Assembly (NCBI RefSeq): GCF_002127325.2
Contig: NC_035448.2
Span: 127,880,561 to 127,944,560 of the forward strand
Length of the DNA: 64,000 bases
From: Helianthus annuus
Lineage: Eukaryota > Streptophyta > Magnoliopsida > Asterales > Asteraceae
Direction: 5' to 3'
Made by a program: the position numbers and the translations under genes. Within the stretch, counting starts at the first letter, position 1; each line of letters starts with the position of its first letter. Under the pieces are notes generated by a model. It did no database searches. It worked only from the letters and a program-made list of their open reading frames with translations, and was not told where the DNA came from. Of this stretch, positions 1-10,493 are shown one piece after another.

Positions 1-815
1 TCTGCAGGGTGACCCGAAGGTTCCCCTAACTGTGGTTCTTCAGGCAACGGCGGAAAATGACTTGCACTCGAGTGGCGAGGGGTGCTGAAGTGAAATTCCC
101 CTCCTCGGGTGGACATCCGTGCGCCTGATCTCCTACGCCTTGGCGGATCTGGAGGTGCTTGTTGAACTGGTGGCGGTGGAGGCGGTGGCGTAACTGCCAC
201 GAAACGCGAATCCTCAGAAGGATCCTGTTGCTGCTGCTGCTGCTGGTGAGGTGATGAATGGTGAGAGGGTGTGAAGTACCAATCACACTGGTTAAACCTT
301 GCCTGATAACTGTCGGGACCTTGATAGGGTGTTCCATGAAAGGATGACCCATCAGAGATCTCGATAGGATGGTTGGGAGTACCTCGTGCAGGTTCTGTGG
401 GATCTGTGTCCTCGTCCATATCCATCGCGTTATCTTCGGAGAAATGGTCTTCTGGTCCTAGCGGGTTAAAACCTACTGGTTCCTGTACATAGTCTGCCGG
501 GTTGAACCGGCCTTGGAAGAAAGGAGTAGGATCGCCATAGGAACGGTGCGAAGCAGATCACTGGAGAGGTATAAACGAAGGTTGAGGGTTACTGGGCTCG
601 TTCTCCGAATTTGGTCCAAAAGAGTGACGGCATGAAGGTGTCAAACTGTGTGAGGTGGACCGTCTTGCAGGCTCAAAGAGGTTTCTTCTACGCCTCTGAG
701 GTTCTTCACTCCTTGTGCTGGAAGGAGCTCGCATGTTTGAAGGTCCGGCCTCGTGATCATTATGAGTAGTGATCGGCCCTTTGCCTCTTCCTCCTCTTCT
801 AATTGCTGGTGGCAT
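1..815 (-). pseudogene. gag N-terminal part of L0, with one in-frame stop
   Basis: Gag forms the particle that packages the retrotransposon RNA. The frame opens with an ATG at 815, followed by a basic Arg/Gly-rich stretch (MPPAIRRGGRGKG), then runs through Pro-, Ser- and Gln-rich sequence with a short poly-Gln and a poly-Pro tract, and is still open at position 1. One TGA at 558-560 interrupts it after residue 85. The same frame then stays open for more than 550 bases, so this is a single recent stop rather than general decay. The context CAG-TGA-TCT would be CAG-CGA-TCT after reversing one C-to-T change at a CpG. The start lies about 160 bp from the primer-binding site, as expected for gag. 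Confidence 0.75.
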
Positions 816-974
816 ATTTCCTGCTTAACAATTCTTTAAATCACAAAAAACAAATAAAAGACAAACTGGAATAACAATTCGAATTTGTCCTATGTTCTTG
901 TCTAGACTCAAGTATGTGCAATTGTGTCATTGAGATTAAACACATAAGGATAGTGTTTAATTCACTCAACGTTG

Positions 975-986
975 GCTCTGATACCA
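975..986 (-). other. Primer-binding site of L0 (tRNA-iMet type)
   Basis: The minus strand reads TGGTATCAGAGC, complementary to the 3' end of plant initiator methionine tRNA, three bases inside the LTR end at 990. This fixes the element's orientation as minus. Confidence 0.9.
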
Positions 987-3408
987 ACCTGTCACACCCC
1001 GATTTCCACGTGTTTCACCGGTGGGCCCGGTGGGGGATTACCGTGACGTAGTTGGCAACAATATAGTCAAACCACATAATATTTAAATGCACAGCGGAAG
1101 CATAAAGATAGATTATATTTCAACCATCGATTGTAATATCCAAGCATCACGAATAGTCGAAATAAATCCACAGGGGATCAAAATAAAAATAAAATATTGT
1201 TCAACAGATATTGGCATCCCAAGCTTGCGAGACTCTAACGATGCTAAGGAATGGCCAACCTATTTCGTACAGAACCTGCATTTAATCTTTTTGGGAAAAT
1301 ACGTCAGTTTACACTGGTAAATACATTCAACCGACACTTTTGTAAAATGTTTAATAAAATTGATTTGAATGCACAAGGCACAAACTCTTTATAACTTGGG
1401 GTAATTCATAAATTAAATCTTGTAAAAGAATTACACGTTCACTATGCGTTCAGTCGCCCGGGTCGTGCCGGGTTTAAGGTTAATAGACACGCCACATAGC
1501 ATAAAGCCGTGGCGGAAAAACCAACGGTTATACCATTAATAATATAGACACATTGTCGGGTGTACGCCTACACCCGCATGTCAGGGTCGTGGCCATTTCG
1601 TAAAATGATGCCAAGGATATCCGGGACATGGTCATTAAGCTCCCAAAGGCGTAAAGCCAACAAAACCAATTTTTAAACGGGTCACATTGATAATACCCGA
1701 CTACTAATGAGTTGGGGTCAATTGCCCGACCAAGCGGTATTTTATATACCGTAACCCAAGCCCGTATAACGGAAAATAAGTTAAAAGTATTTACCTGAGC
1801 AAGTAATAACCTCAATCAAACAAATGCAAGTATCTTTTACTGGTCTCCTATTCTGGAACGAAGGTTTATAACAACCTATTAGATTCCTAACGGGTCTTTA
1901 ATTTAGCCTTAGCTTAGACCGGTCAGTTTCAAAGGATAATTACGGTTTAATCGCGTGAAAGGCGAAAACCGGGAATGGAATGTGGTTTGGACCCAACAAG
2001 TTTGAAGACTTGTTTTACATGGGTATAATAACCACACTCTGGATTTGGAGTAAAAACGATAAGGTTTGACTCGTTTCAGCTAGTTTATGTAAACTAGTTA
2101 CATAAACCGAACCGTGCGCGAAAAAGGCGTAACGGGTAACCGTAGGAGTCCTACACAGGTTTCCTGAGTTAATATGCTCTAAAGAGGTTGTGGTATCAGT
2201 AGGATACCTTCCATAATGCCCATCACGAGTTTAAATCCAATATACACCCCGTAGGGGTATTTCGGTCATTTAAAAGATTATAAAAGAGGTTTCCGAGTTC
2301 TACAGGGAATCTGAGTTTTCTGAACAGTTTATAAAGTCTAAAATACTCTATTTATTATTTAAAATCAGTAGCAACTGAAATCGGGTCAAAATACCATGTA
2401 AAACTCAAGTTATGTCCGAAAAGGGTATATTTGGTAATTACCGATTCGATGCCATAACCGCAGGTTATGAGCAGGTTAAAAATAATTAAAAATCTTTAAA
2501 AATCCCAAAAGATTATTTTACATCAGCGTGTAAAAGGTTTGGTGTCGAAATTTGGGTTTAGATAGGCTTTATGCTAATTGCGCCGTTTAATTACTAAAGT
2601 TTCCGTAATTGCGCTATTTAGCATAACTCCTATTCTAGACCTCGGATTGACGTGAAATTTTAGGGACATGCTTAGAAATCAGTAACTAAGGTTATTGTTC
2701 TTTCACATGTCCAAAATTCTCGTTTTGAAGTGAAAAGGGCGTTATGGTCAACTTTTGAGCTTTTAACGGAAATGTGTAAAAGGCTTGGACAAACGATGAA
2801 CCGGCCACAGAGGGTTATACCATCTCGTAACCTGGTCCAAGGAGAGTCCTAAAGCATATCTAAGTCATACCATAACGGGTCAGAACTGAAGTCAAAGCAA
2901 AAGTCAAACTTTTGTGACTTTCGGTTCCGAACCGGGTCAAAACAGGAAATGGCCGGATCAAACAAGCTTAGACTAGTTAATATACTTATTATCATGTTGT
3001 ATGAGTGTTAAAACAGGTTACACGCCATCTACATTACTGATTATGCATAAAATCGTAATTTAGCATTCTGTTGACTTTTTTCTAAGCAAGTTTGACTCGA
3101 CTTTCGGACTAGTTAGAGTGGGAATCAGAGGGTGCCCTTTTAAGGGTTTAATGCCCACATAATTACCAACATATAACTATCTTTGATTCGACAAATCACT
3201 GGACCGTTTGTGATTTATCGTCAAGTCAATCGTTAATTACGACGGATTGACTTTTAGGCTATATCTAAGCAAAACTTAACCAAGGAAGGGTGGAGCATAC
3301 TTACAAGAGTCTAATACAAGATTAGGAAGGCTTAGGAATGGCACTTGTGCTCCAGAAAAGCTCCAGGAATGCAGAAGTGATGAGTGAACACAATGTGCAA
3401 CTCATTGG

Positions 3409-3418
3409 CCTTTTATAG
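3409..3418 (-). promoter_or_regulatory. TATA box of the L0 LTR promoter
   Basis: The minus strand reads CTATAAAAGG, a good plant TATA box. It lies inside the 5' LTR and would drive transcription toward gag, placing U3 between about 3400 and 4144. Confidence 0.5.
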
Positions 3419-3593
3419 TGAATTTAATCCATTGAGATCATGACAACTAGGTCTATGGGGTGATCCAGATCATTTACAAGTGTTTCCTAGTGTCTAGTCA
3501 AGGTTAGGGGTCGCCCATGTTGCTGAAAATATCTTGGTAAGTCGGTTAAACTGTTATAACAGCCAACAGCCAACTTTCTGTCGCTGGGCGTTC

Positions 3594-3702
3594 CTTACGG
3601 ACCGTAAGGCAGGGCCTTTGCGGTCCGTAAGCCTTTGACAGAGAAAATTTTTACCCTTTCGCACCTTACGGACCGTAAGGCAGGACCCTTGCGGTCCGTA
3701 AG
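3594..3702. repeat. Two copies of a palindromic CTTACGG/CCGTAAG unit
   Basis: Units at 3594-3631 and 3665-3702 each read CTTACGGACCGTAAG, then a short spacer, then GCGGTCCGTAAG. Each unit can fold on itself, and the two are 71 bp apart. They lie about 180-290 bp upstream of the TATA box, in U3. Confidence 0.8.
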
Positions 3703-4144
3703 CTCTTGTCAGAGGCAAAAAAATAACCTTTCATGATTTGAATGGACAACTTGCAACGCATGATTTCTGGTTTAATTTTCAGCACAATGCCTTTAACCCA
3801 TGCTTGGTCAGTTATCTACTCTATCATGCAGAATCATTGGCTTGCATAAGGATAAAATTCTCTATGAATGATTTATTGAGCATTATTTTCATAGGATCCA
3901 ATATTAGCAAACTTGGACATCCTTTATTATTAGTAATTATCGGATTAAGGTATAATAGATGTTTGTTAATCATGTTAGGGTCTTGGGATCTAAAATGAAG
4001 AAGTCGTTCAGAGGTATAAATTAACATGTCGACATGTCTAAAGATCCTACCACACATCTTTTAATTTGATCCGGGTTTATAATACTTTTGTCGTATGTGA
4101 CACGTGTCATTTATTTATCGGACACAAATTTTTGAGGTGTTACA

Positions 4145-5083
4145 ACAACGCACGAACGTACGGGTTGTTACAGTACTGCTGGAGATGACTCTCTTGCCCG
4201 AGATTACACTATGTATAATTTGGTGTTTGAGAAATAGGAAAAACAAAATGTGAAGTTGTTGACCAAATATATGAGAGTGTTTCTCTCAAGTTTTTGCCAT
4301 TTATGTGTGTATCCATCATGGCTAGAATGAACCATCATTCTTTTCTTATACATAAAGAACTCAATAAATCCCAATTATTATTATCATAAATTAGACAATT
4401 AATCCTTTAATAAACAGGGTTTAATATTAGGTTTAATGGATTTATGTGCTAGTCAAAACTTTCTTGTAACTAACGGAGACTAGGTTGACTGACCGTGATC
4501 CGCCCGCAAGCAAGCTGCGGGCTCCATGGTAGTACCGCCGCGCCATCGGGTGTGCATGACATGGACAAAGATACAAAGGTGGCTCGCGGTGTGTGAAGCG
4601 CAAAGTGTGGTATTAAAGCTTCACATTACGTCCATTGCCTATGTCACGAGCGCATGTGTGAATTAGGGTGCACGACACCCTTTAGAGTCCCCACTAGGGT
4701 TTGCCTAAAGTTAAACAATACACAATGAGTGCTCCTCCTTATAAACCACTTTAAGTTTTGTCATCACACTTACATGAGACAAGTTGACAAAGATAAATCC
4801 ATTTTTTCTCATCTTTGGTTATTCCAACCATACAACTTCGAGTATCGATATCTCATTCATCTTAGCTCTATTTTGAAAATAGTCTGGTTCGTTATGATGC
4901 TCTCAAAACATAGAACCCAAACCCATAAATAAATTTTTATACAACACATATATAAATATATTTATCAATGTCAAAATTAGTGAAAAACTGATTTTCACAA
5001 ACCATTTTTCCAACACCAAGTATAAGGCAATGGGTCAGTATGTCTTATCCTTTATTTGAATGATCCAAAATATTAGTTGTAGA
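4145..5083. other. No gene seen
   Basis: AT-rich non-coding sequence. Around 4495-4620 it becomes GC-richer, with a small hairpin-like stretch (CCCGCAAGCAAGCTGCGGG). That could be a decayed transposon remnant, but I find no termini or coding frame to support it. Confidence 0.4.
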
Positions 5084-5745
5084 TAGGGCTGTAAACGAAT
5101 CGAACGAACACGAACAAGGCTTGTTCGTGTTCGTTCATTAAGGAAATAAATGTGTTCATGAACGGTTCATGAACACTTACCGAACGAGATTTTATGTTCG
5201 TGTTCGTTCATTAAGGAAATGAGAGTGTTCACGAACGGTTCACGAACACAAATAAATCAGGCCAACGCGACGAAAGATATAGGTGGATGGCCCATAGAGT
5301 AGCACTGGAACTTGAATCCCTTATTGTGGAACGGAGGCCGATCGTATTCGTGGATGTAAATAGTGAGAAAGGAAAAGGAAATGGTACATAAACAAAGTGA
5401 AATAATGTTTCCTAGTTTAATTGTTATGGTAATAAAATAAATAAATGTTTAATAATATAAAAAGTATAGATAATATATATGAAAGTACAATAATCTTTAA
5501 TTCAAACACAAACATACGAACATAATCGAACACATATAAAATGAACGGAAGTTCACGAACACCTTACCGAACGTTCACGAACACAATTGAACGAACGAGA
5601 CCTCTGTTCATGTTCGTTCATTTAACTAATCGAACGAAATTTCTTGTTCATGTTCGTTCGTTTATTAAATAAACAAATATAAACGAACTTCCCGCCGAAC
5701 AATTCATGAACTGTTCGCTGAATATTCGATTCGTTTACAGCCCTA
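5084..5745. mobile_element. hAT-type MITE (662 bp)
   Basis: Perfect terminal inverted repeats TAGGGCTGTAAACGAATCGA and its complement bound the element. It is flanked by an 8-bp TSD, GTTGTAGA at 5076-5083 and GTTTTAGA at 5746-5753 (one mismatch); 8-bp duplications are typical of hAT transposases. Many subterminal repeats of CGAACGAAC/GTTCGTTC occur inside both ends. It has no coding capacity, so it depends on a transposase supplied elsewhere. Confidence 0.85.
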
Positions 5746-5872
5746 GTTTTAGAGCCAGTCAGTCTAGTTCAAAGTCATCTAACTAATATCAAGCATGAGA
5801 ATCATCATGGTAGTGTGGCTAACTTTACTTGGGTATTACGTTATTAAAAAAAGACAGTATTATTTTATAGTT

Positions 5873-6268
5873 GACTAAACTGTCACTTTGGTTCATATGG
5901 TTTGGTCAATTTTGCCACTTTAGTCGAAAACTTAAATTTTTTGCATCTGAGTCCCTGTGGTTTCAGTTTTGTTGCCATTTTGGTCCAAAAATGAAATCAG
6001 GTCATATTTGTCTTATAAAATCCTGTTATTTTGTCATTTTCCGTAGGGGCAAAATGATCATTTTTTTTATAAATAAATACCATATTTTATGACCCTGAGG
6101 AAAATGACAAAATTGCAGGATTTTACAAGACAAGTATGACCTGATTTCATTTTTGGACCAAAATGGCAATAAAACTGAAACCACAGGGATACAAATGCAA
6201 AAGGTTTGAGTTTTGGACTAAAGTGCCAAAAATAACCAAACCTTAGGGACCAAAATTGCAGTTTACTC
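5873..6268. mobile_element. Mutator-like foldback MITE (396 bp)
   Basis: The two halves are nearly complementary along almost their whole length, starting from GACTAAACTG and ending CAGTTTACTC. A perfect 9-bp TSD, TTTATAGTT, lies at 5864-5872 and 6269-6277; 9-bp duplications are characteristic of Mutator-like elements. It is non-coding. An RNA from it would fold into a hairpin of about 180 bp. Confidence 0.9.
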
Positions 6269-6460
6269 TTTATAGTTTTTCTTCGAATTATATATAGTAC
6301 TTTAGTTGTTTAATTCTTTTTTTAATGTATAGAACATAACGTAGTTCAAATGATTTGAAATGATAGTGGCGGTGGTTTTATAATAATGAAGAATTAAGAA
6401 AACTTCTAAACCACTAAAAGTATAAGTACAATTTTTGGAGGATAGCTTACGGGTAACCAC

Positions 6461-6890
6461 CAGTGTTGTAAAAATTGTGACTAGTCGATGATTAATCGCT
6501 AGTTGACAAGTAACTGAGGGTAATTTTTCGTTAATCAGTCCATTAATCGCTAGTCGGGACTAGTTGGTCCTAGTCGGCCAGCTAAAAATCGGTGAATCCA
6601 ACCAGATTCCGGCAAAAAAAACCTGTATATTCCGGTCAAAACCTCTAAATTCCGGCCAGTTTCCAACCAAACCATGTGAATTCCAACAATTAATATAGTA
6701 TAGCTAAAAAATGAGTTGAGTAAGAGTTAAAATCTAGCTAATTAAAATATTTACCTATAAAAATGTGTCTATGTATACATAAAACTGAAAATTACGTATA
6801 AAAATCCGATCCGCTTAATCCTGAGTAATCAGAGTAGTCGCTAGTCAACACCTCACCGGCCGACCAGCGACTAGGGAGTTCTCCAACAGC
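6461..6890. mobile_element. Decayed MITE remnant (CAGTGTTG end)
   Basis: It starts with CAGTGTTGTAAAAATTG and contains repeated CGACTAGTCG-like motifs near both ends (6480-6570 and 6830-6875), finishing near CTCCAACA. The right end is degraded and no convincing TSD is visible, so the borders and the hAT-like assignment are tentative. Confidence 0.45.
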
Positions 6891-7474
6891 TAATCATAAA
6901 AATGAATTTGGGCCTTAGGTAATCACATAAATGAATTTGGGGATATTTCAAAATTATCCCTCTATCCGTAATAAAGTTTCGTTATGATGTTTACTTCGGC
7001 ATTAGGTCATCGTTCATGACTACATGATAATAAATTTAGAAATAAAATACTGTTCTTAAAGGTCCTTAAGTCACAAAGATCAATTAATATTAGTGGTTGG
7101 TTCGCAAGATCAATTATCTAAATGTTGTTGTGCAACGTTTTCAACTTATCAGAAGCTTAGAGCACGACTGTAGTTCTCGATCAATAATATATCAAACAGC
7201 CCTTGGTTTCAGTCGTTATCAGGGTATCGAAAAGCAAGGTGATCGCTTTCCCTGTCTCGAAAGTACAAGTGGACAAAAGTCACCTGTAATGCGATAAATG
7301 ATACCGAACCAGTTACTGGTAAAAAGTTGTAGATGCAACACTAAAGAACAAAAGGCTCAAAAGCAGCAACTTAAGAGAGCAATCATTAGCAATATAATTA
7401 ATGTCCAAGGTCACCCGTGATGCGATAATTACAACCGTTCTTTATACAAGGGAAACCGCACATCAGGGCCCTCG
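6891..7474. other. No gene seen
   Basis: Non-coding sequence downstream of the NYN-LOTUS gene. I see no transposon ends or conserved frame. Its right part may be the far 3' flank of that gene. Confidence 0.4.
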
Positions 7475-7501
7475 TTATCGACCGAAAAGAAACAAGTAGC
7501 C

Positions 7502-7527
7502 TTTTTTTTTTTTTTTTTTTTTTTTTT
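7502..7527 (-). repeat. Run of 26 T (poly-A on the gene strand)
   Basis: A homopolymer inside the presumed 3' UTR of the NYN-LOTUS gene, about 235 bp past its stop codon. It could be a simple expansion or the mark of an old retroposition; it is unlikely to be the true poly-A tail, because flanking sequence continues. Confidence 0.9.
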
Positions 7528-7760
7528 GCGTTCGACAATGCAATGAAGTGTTAAAAAGATACACAACCACATTAACTAAAAGATCATGTGGGAGCAGAAA
7601 CATTTTACATGACGCATCGCTGCTGTTTCGGCCTACAAAGCCATTGCTTTGATTCCAATGACCACAAGGTACATTAAAACAAACCATGCAGCCTTTGTTC
7701 ATCAAACCAATAACCAATTCAAGCCCAAACACGTGAGTTCGTAATGCGGTCCATCGAACC

Positions 7761-9044
7761 TTACAAACCAGCAGCCACCAGGAACTTCTTTTTGGTCACT
7801 GGTTCCTCATGCAACGCTACAACTTCATTCATCTTTTCAATCAGCTCCTCAAGATTGTTCACACCGAATTTCTTACAATCAAGCGGCTGTTTATATCGTT
7901 GCTGATAAATCTCCTCGAAACAACTCAAAAGGATTCTACAAGAATAACTCACTAGTATTTCTTGCAATTCATACCTGAACTGGTTAAACGTTTCGTTCTG
8001 TTCTTCAAGAACTACTTTTTCGTCTTCGGAGAATTCATCCGACGATACTTCACGTGCGCCTTTTCCTTTCCGATCATGCTTAATTACGGCATGATTAACA
8101 TCCGTTGAGCATTTCTTGAGTAATACAAATTTCTTTTGCGCTTGCCCTTCGACGGAGATCACGTCACTAAATTTTTTCAAAAGATTTACGAGCTTTGTAG
8201 CGCCATACTCGGAAACACAAAGGGGTCTCCCGAAGCTTTTTTGGTATTCGGAAGGAAGACGCGCGATTTGTAAACGCCCGCCGGAAGTTTCTAGAAGCTT
8301 CACTAGTTGACCCTTTAGACCGGTCAAATCTCCAGGCTGAACCCACGTTGAATCGTTTTCCGACGATGACTGAGATGTCATTGAGATCCCTCTATACACA
8401 ATTGCTTCTTCTTCGTTTTTAGCATCGAAGTTTTCATTAACATGAGACCGCGATGGTGGCACAAACCCTTCTCCACGAACAACGGTCGACCAGTCCCATA
8501 CGTAACTACCGGCATTACTCAAAGCAGATGAAACACCGACCCCAGATGGAACCACGAGAATCACGGTGTACCCGCGTTGACCAAGCACATGAAGCGCTGG
8601 AGAAAAGTCAACGTCACCCGAAATCAACATAATGGAAGACGGTGGAGGGTTATCAAGAGCAAAGAGGAACATATCGACTAATATCGCTTTATCAGCGGCA
8701 TCTTTTCTTCCGTTCGGTACATCTATGAGCCTGACACCTGTCCTTTGACAGCCTTCTCTTAAACGCCTAGGAAAGCCGTTAAAATCTCCATACGCGGAGA
8801 ACATGTTCACCACTCCATTGATCACAGGGTGTACCCGTAACGCCATTCTGACATTACCAGCGACGTCTTCTGGACGAACGTCGTTGGGAACAGGACAGTT
8901 CTCCATGTCCCAAAGTATAGCGATCGGACCGTCTGACGTGTTATGACTTTCTTGAGGTGACTTGGTGTTTTTCATCAACATAGAAGGTTGTTGTTCCATT
9001 GATCCCGAAGGTAATATTAGTCCCGGTGTCATTCCATTAGCCAT
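7761..9044 (-). CDS. NYN-LOTUS domain protein (MARF1/limkain-b1-like putative RNase)
   Basis: An intact 427-residue protein. Residues 40-185 form an NYN domain, a PIN-like metal-dependent RNase fold: the acidic residues D46 (in ILWDMEN), D115/D118 (KDAAD), D124 and D144/D146 (SGDVDF) are all in place. Two LOTUS/OST-HTH modules follow, at about 241-311 and 355-424, each a small winged-helix domain thought to bind RNA or protein partners. An acidic Ser/Glu linker lies at 330-350. There is no signal peptide or membrane segment. Animal relatives such as MARF1 cleave or destabilise mRNA; plants have several uncharacterised paralogues often labelled putative endonuclease. The first ATG is preceded by a clear 3' splice site, giving a 5'-UTR intron and a coding region in one exon. 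The family is well supported; the specific role is unknown. Confidence 0.93.
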   Translation of the reverse strand: MANGMTPGLILPSGSMEQQPSMLMKNTKSPQESHNTSDGPIAILWDMENCPVPNDVRPEDVAGNVRMALRVHPVINGVVNMFSAYGDFNGFPRRLREGCQRTGVRLIDVPNGRKDAADKAILVDMFLFALDNPPPSSIMLISGDVDFSPALHVLGQRGYTVILVVPSGVGVSSALSNAGSYVWDWSTVVRGEGFVPPSRSHVNENFDAKNEEEAIVYRGISMTSQSSSENDSTWVQPGDLTGLKGQLVKLLETSGGRLQIARLPSEYQKSFGRPLCVSEYGATKLVNLLKKFSDVISVEGQAQKKFVLLKKCSTDVNHAVIKHDRKGKGAREVSSDEFSEDEKVVLEEQNETFNQFRYELQEILVSYSCRILLSCFEEIYQQRYKQPLDCKKFGVNNLEELIEKMNEVVALHEEPVTKKKFLVAAGL

Positions 9045-9071
9045 TAGCGGGTCACAAAAGCTTCAAGATTC

Positions 9072-9581
9072 CTGTAATAGATAGATAATACACAGTGTTA
9101 AAATCATTATTTTAATAACAAACACCTCGCATACATGATGTGTATGCTTCCCGCATCGTCTTTTTGGGATCTAACGCGCTTTTAAAACCAAGGTCACAAA
9201 TTAAAATTGAAATTAGAATGGGAATGAACATTGATTTTAAACCCTAAACCGTAACCCCTAAAATCCGATAGGTGTGTATGCAAAATTCACAATTTCATTG
9301 AGAACCTCTAGGTCCGATAGAGCCTATAATTCAATAATAACCAAATCATATTGTTCTAACGAAGATGCCCTAACATATTTACTAGTTATCAACTATCTAA
9401 ACCTTAATTTTATCAAAAAGATGATCTTTTAGATATGCAAAAACAAGGTTACAAATTACAAGCAAGCCCATCTATGTTTCCGGATCGACAGAAACTGAAG
9501 TTTAAAACACAATCATACTGAAATTCAACAATCTATTGAATTAAAGATCTCTACATAATAAAGTAAGGAAAATAGTTGTAC
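9072..9581 (-). other. 5'-UTR intron and upstream exon of the NYN-LOTUS gene
   Basis: On the minus strand a donor CAG|GTACAAC at 9582/9581 and an acceptor CTATTACAG|GAATC at 9072/9071 bound a 510-bp AT-rich intron. The first exon would be non-coding and run from about 9582 to somewhere near 9720. The spliced leader ends 27 bp before the ATG. The splice sites are inferred from sequence only. Confidence 0.55.
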
Positions 9582-9802
9582 CTGACGGAAGTAAAAGTTA
9601 ATCCAGAGAAAGAATTGGGAAAATTCCAGGTGGTGAGCTGGTGGGTGTGTAGCGCCTACGATGATGATGATGAAGTTGAAAATTGGGGCGAATACAAGTT
9701 GGGTATTGCACCGACAGAGTAGGATTTATGTGTACGCGTGTTACTGCCATCAGATTTATGTCGACGACTCAACGGGCTTTAGGTCTACGTACCGGGTTAC
9801 CA

Positions 9803-9842
9803 CCCGCGGTTCACGGCGGGTTTAAATATAAATAAAAACTAG
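9803..9842 (+). mobile_element. Possible plus-strand Helitron 3' end
   Basis: A GC-rich hairpin (CCCGC...GCGGG, 9803-9820) is followed by an AT-rich tail ending CTAG and then T, the usual layout of a Helitron 3' terminus. No matching 5' end was found, so the element's extent is unknown. It shares its CTAG with the minus-strand Helitron that starts here. Confidence 0.35.
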
Positions 9843-9894
9843 TTACAAAAATTGTCGTCGCGTTCAGGCGAACTTATTTTGTTATTTAGTCTAT
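9839..9894 (-). mobile_element. Helitron H1, 3' end fragment left of the nest
   Basis: On the minus strand the sequence ends in AACTAG|T, with a small hairpin (TCGC...GCGA) upstream. It matches the 3' end of a second copy at 58729. The match breaks at 9894, where element A begins, and resumes at 57413, so the Helitron was split by element A. Confidence 0.7.
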
Positions 9895-10493
9895 TGACAA
9901 CGGGCCAATGGGAAGCCCCATTTACCCGCTTTGGGCTATCATCATGCAAGCCCAACAGGAAAAAGCCCAACAAGGGTTTACCTTGCCCACTAAGGTTACC
10001 GTTATGAGCGGGAAAAAGGACTGAGGGAAGACAGGCAACATTTAATGTTCGACAAGAAGAGGATCTCAGCTGGCGAAGGTGCTTTTCCGGCTAAAGCCTT
10101 AAATGAGGCGATCATCTCACCGTTAGGGGTCAGATACGTGTCTGTACCCCTCAAGAACTTGCAGAATCCGTTAGATCACCCATGTAGATATCTCGTGCAC
10201 AAGATAAGAGCTGGGTATTATATATAAGGGCAAGGATCAGAGGCATCAAGGGTATGACCATAACAAGCCATCACATTTACTACACTCTCATTTACTTCTC
10301 CCACATTTACTTCCGACCAACATTCCCACTCATTAAACACTTATATTTCATTCGTCTGATTAACACCTTTGAGGAAATATTCCGGTGAACACACTCATTG
10401 GAATAAACTCCTCTATCTTTCCGGCAAGTTTACTTACTCTCACGCCGGAGCTTGGTCACGGATCCCCCCTCCGGGGTCCTCCGTAGCGAGGCT
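9895..10493 (+). repeat. Left LTR of A, first part
   Basis: 599 bp matching 56718 onward in the right LTR. It is cut at AGGCT (10489-10493) by element B and continues at 38040. It contains the core promoter TATA box at 10219-10228. Confidence 0.93.
10219..10228 (+). promoter_or_regulatory. TATA box in the left LTR of A
   Basis: TATATATAAG within GGGTATTATATATAAGGG. The same box is present in the right LTR at about 57043-57052. Insertion of B 265 bp downstream separates this promoter from gag. Confidence 0.5.

Larger units (their letters stand above)
1..4144 (-). mobile_element. L0: partial Ty3/gypsy LTR retrotransposon
   Basis: Read on the minus strand this is the 5' end of an LTR retrotransposon: a 5' LTR (4144 down to 990), an initiator-Met primer-binding site, a short leader and the start of gag, which continues past the left edge. 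The LTR has matching ends, TGTCACACC on the right-hand reading and GGTGTTACA at 4136-4144. Pol and the 3' LTR lie outside the window, so the lineage cannot be fixed and the TSD cannot be checked. The LTR is long (about 3.15 kb), as in elements B and C, but its sequence differs from theirs. Confidence 0.85.
990..4144 (-). repeat. 5' LTR of L0
   Basis: About 3155 bp bounded by TGTCACACC and GGTGTTACA, and adjacent to the primer-binding site. No coding frame of note lies inside. It holds a TATA box at 3409-3418 and a pair of palindromic repeats at 3594-3702 upstream of it. The right border could alternatively be the TTGTTACA some 25 bp further on; the better terminal inverted repeat favours 4144. 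Confidence 0.75.

Noticed and set aside
6917..6924. GTAATCAC as a possible right TSD of the MITE at 6461 (left flank GTAACCAC)
   Set aside because: It would place the end about 30 bp beyond the last terminal-repeat-like sequence; match is probably chance.
9820..9837. TATA-like AT-rich stretch as promoter of the NYN-LOTUS gene
   Set aside because: It is about 100 bp upstream of the predicted first exon and belongs to the Helitron tail; no support as core promoter.
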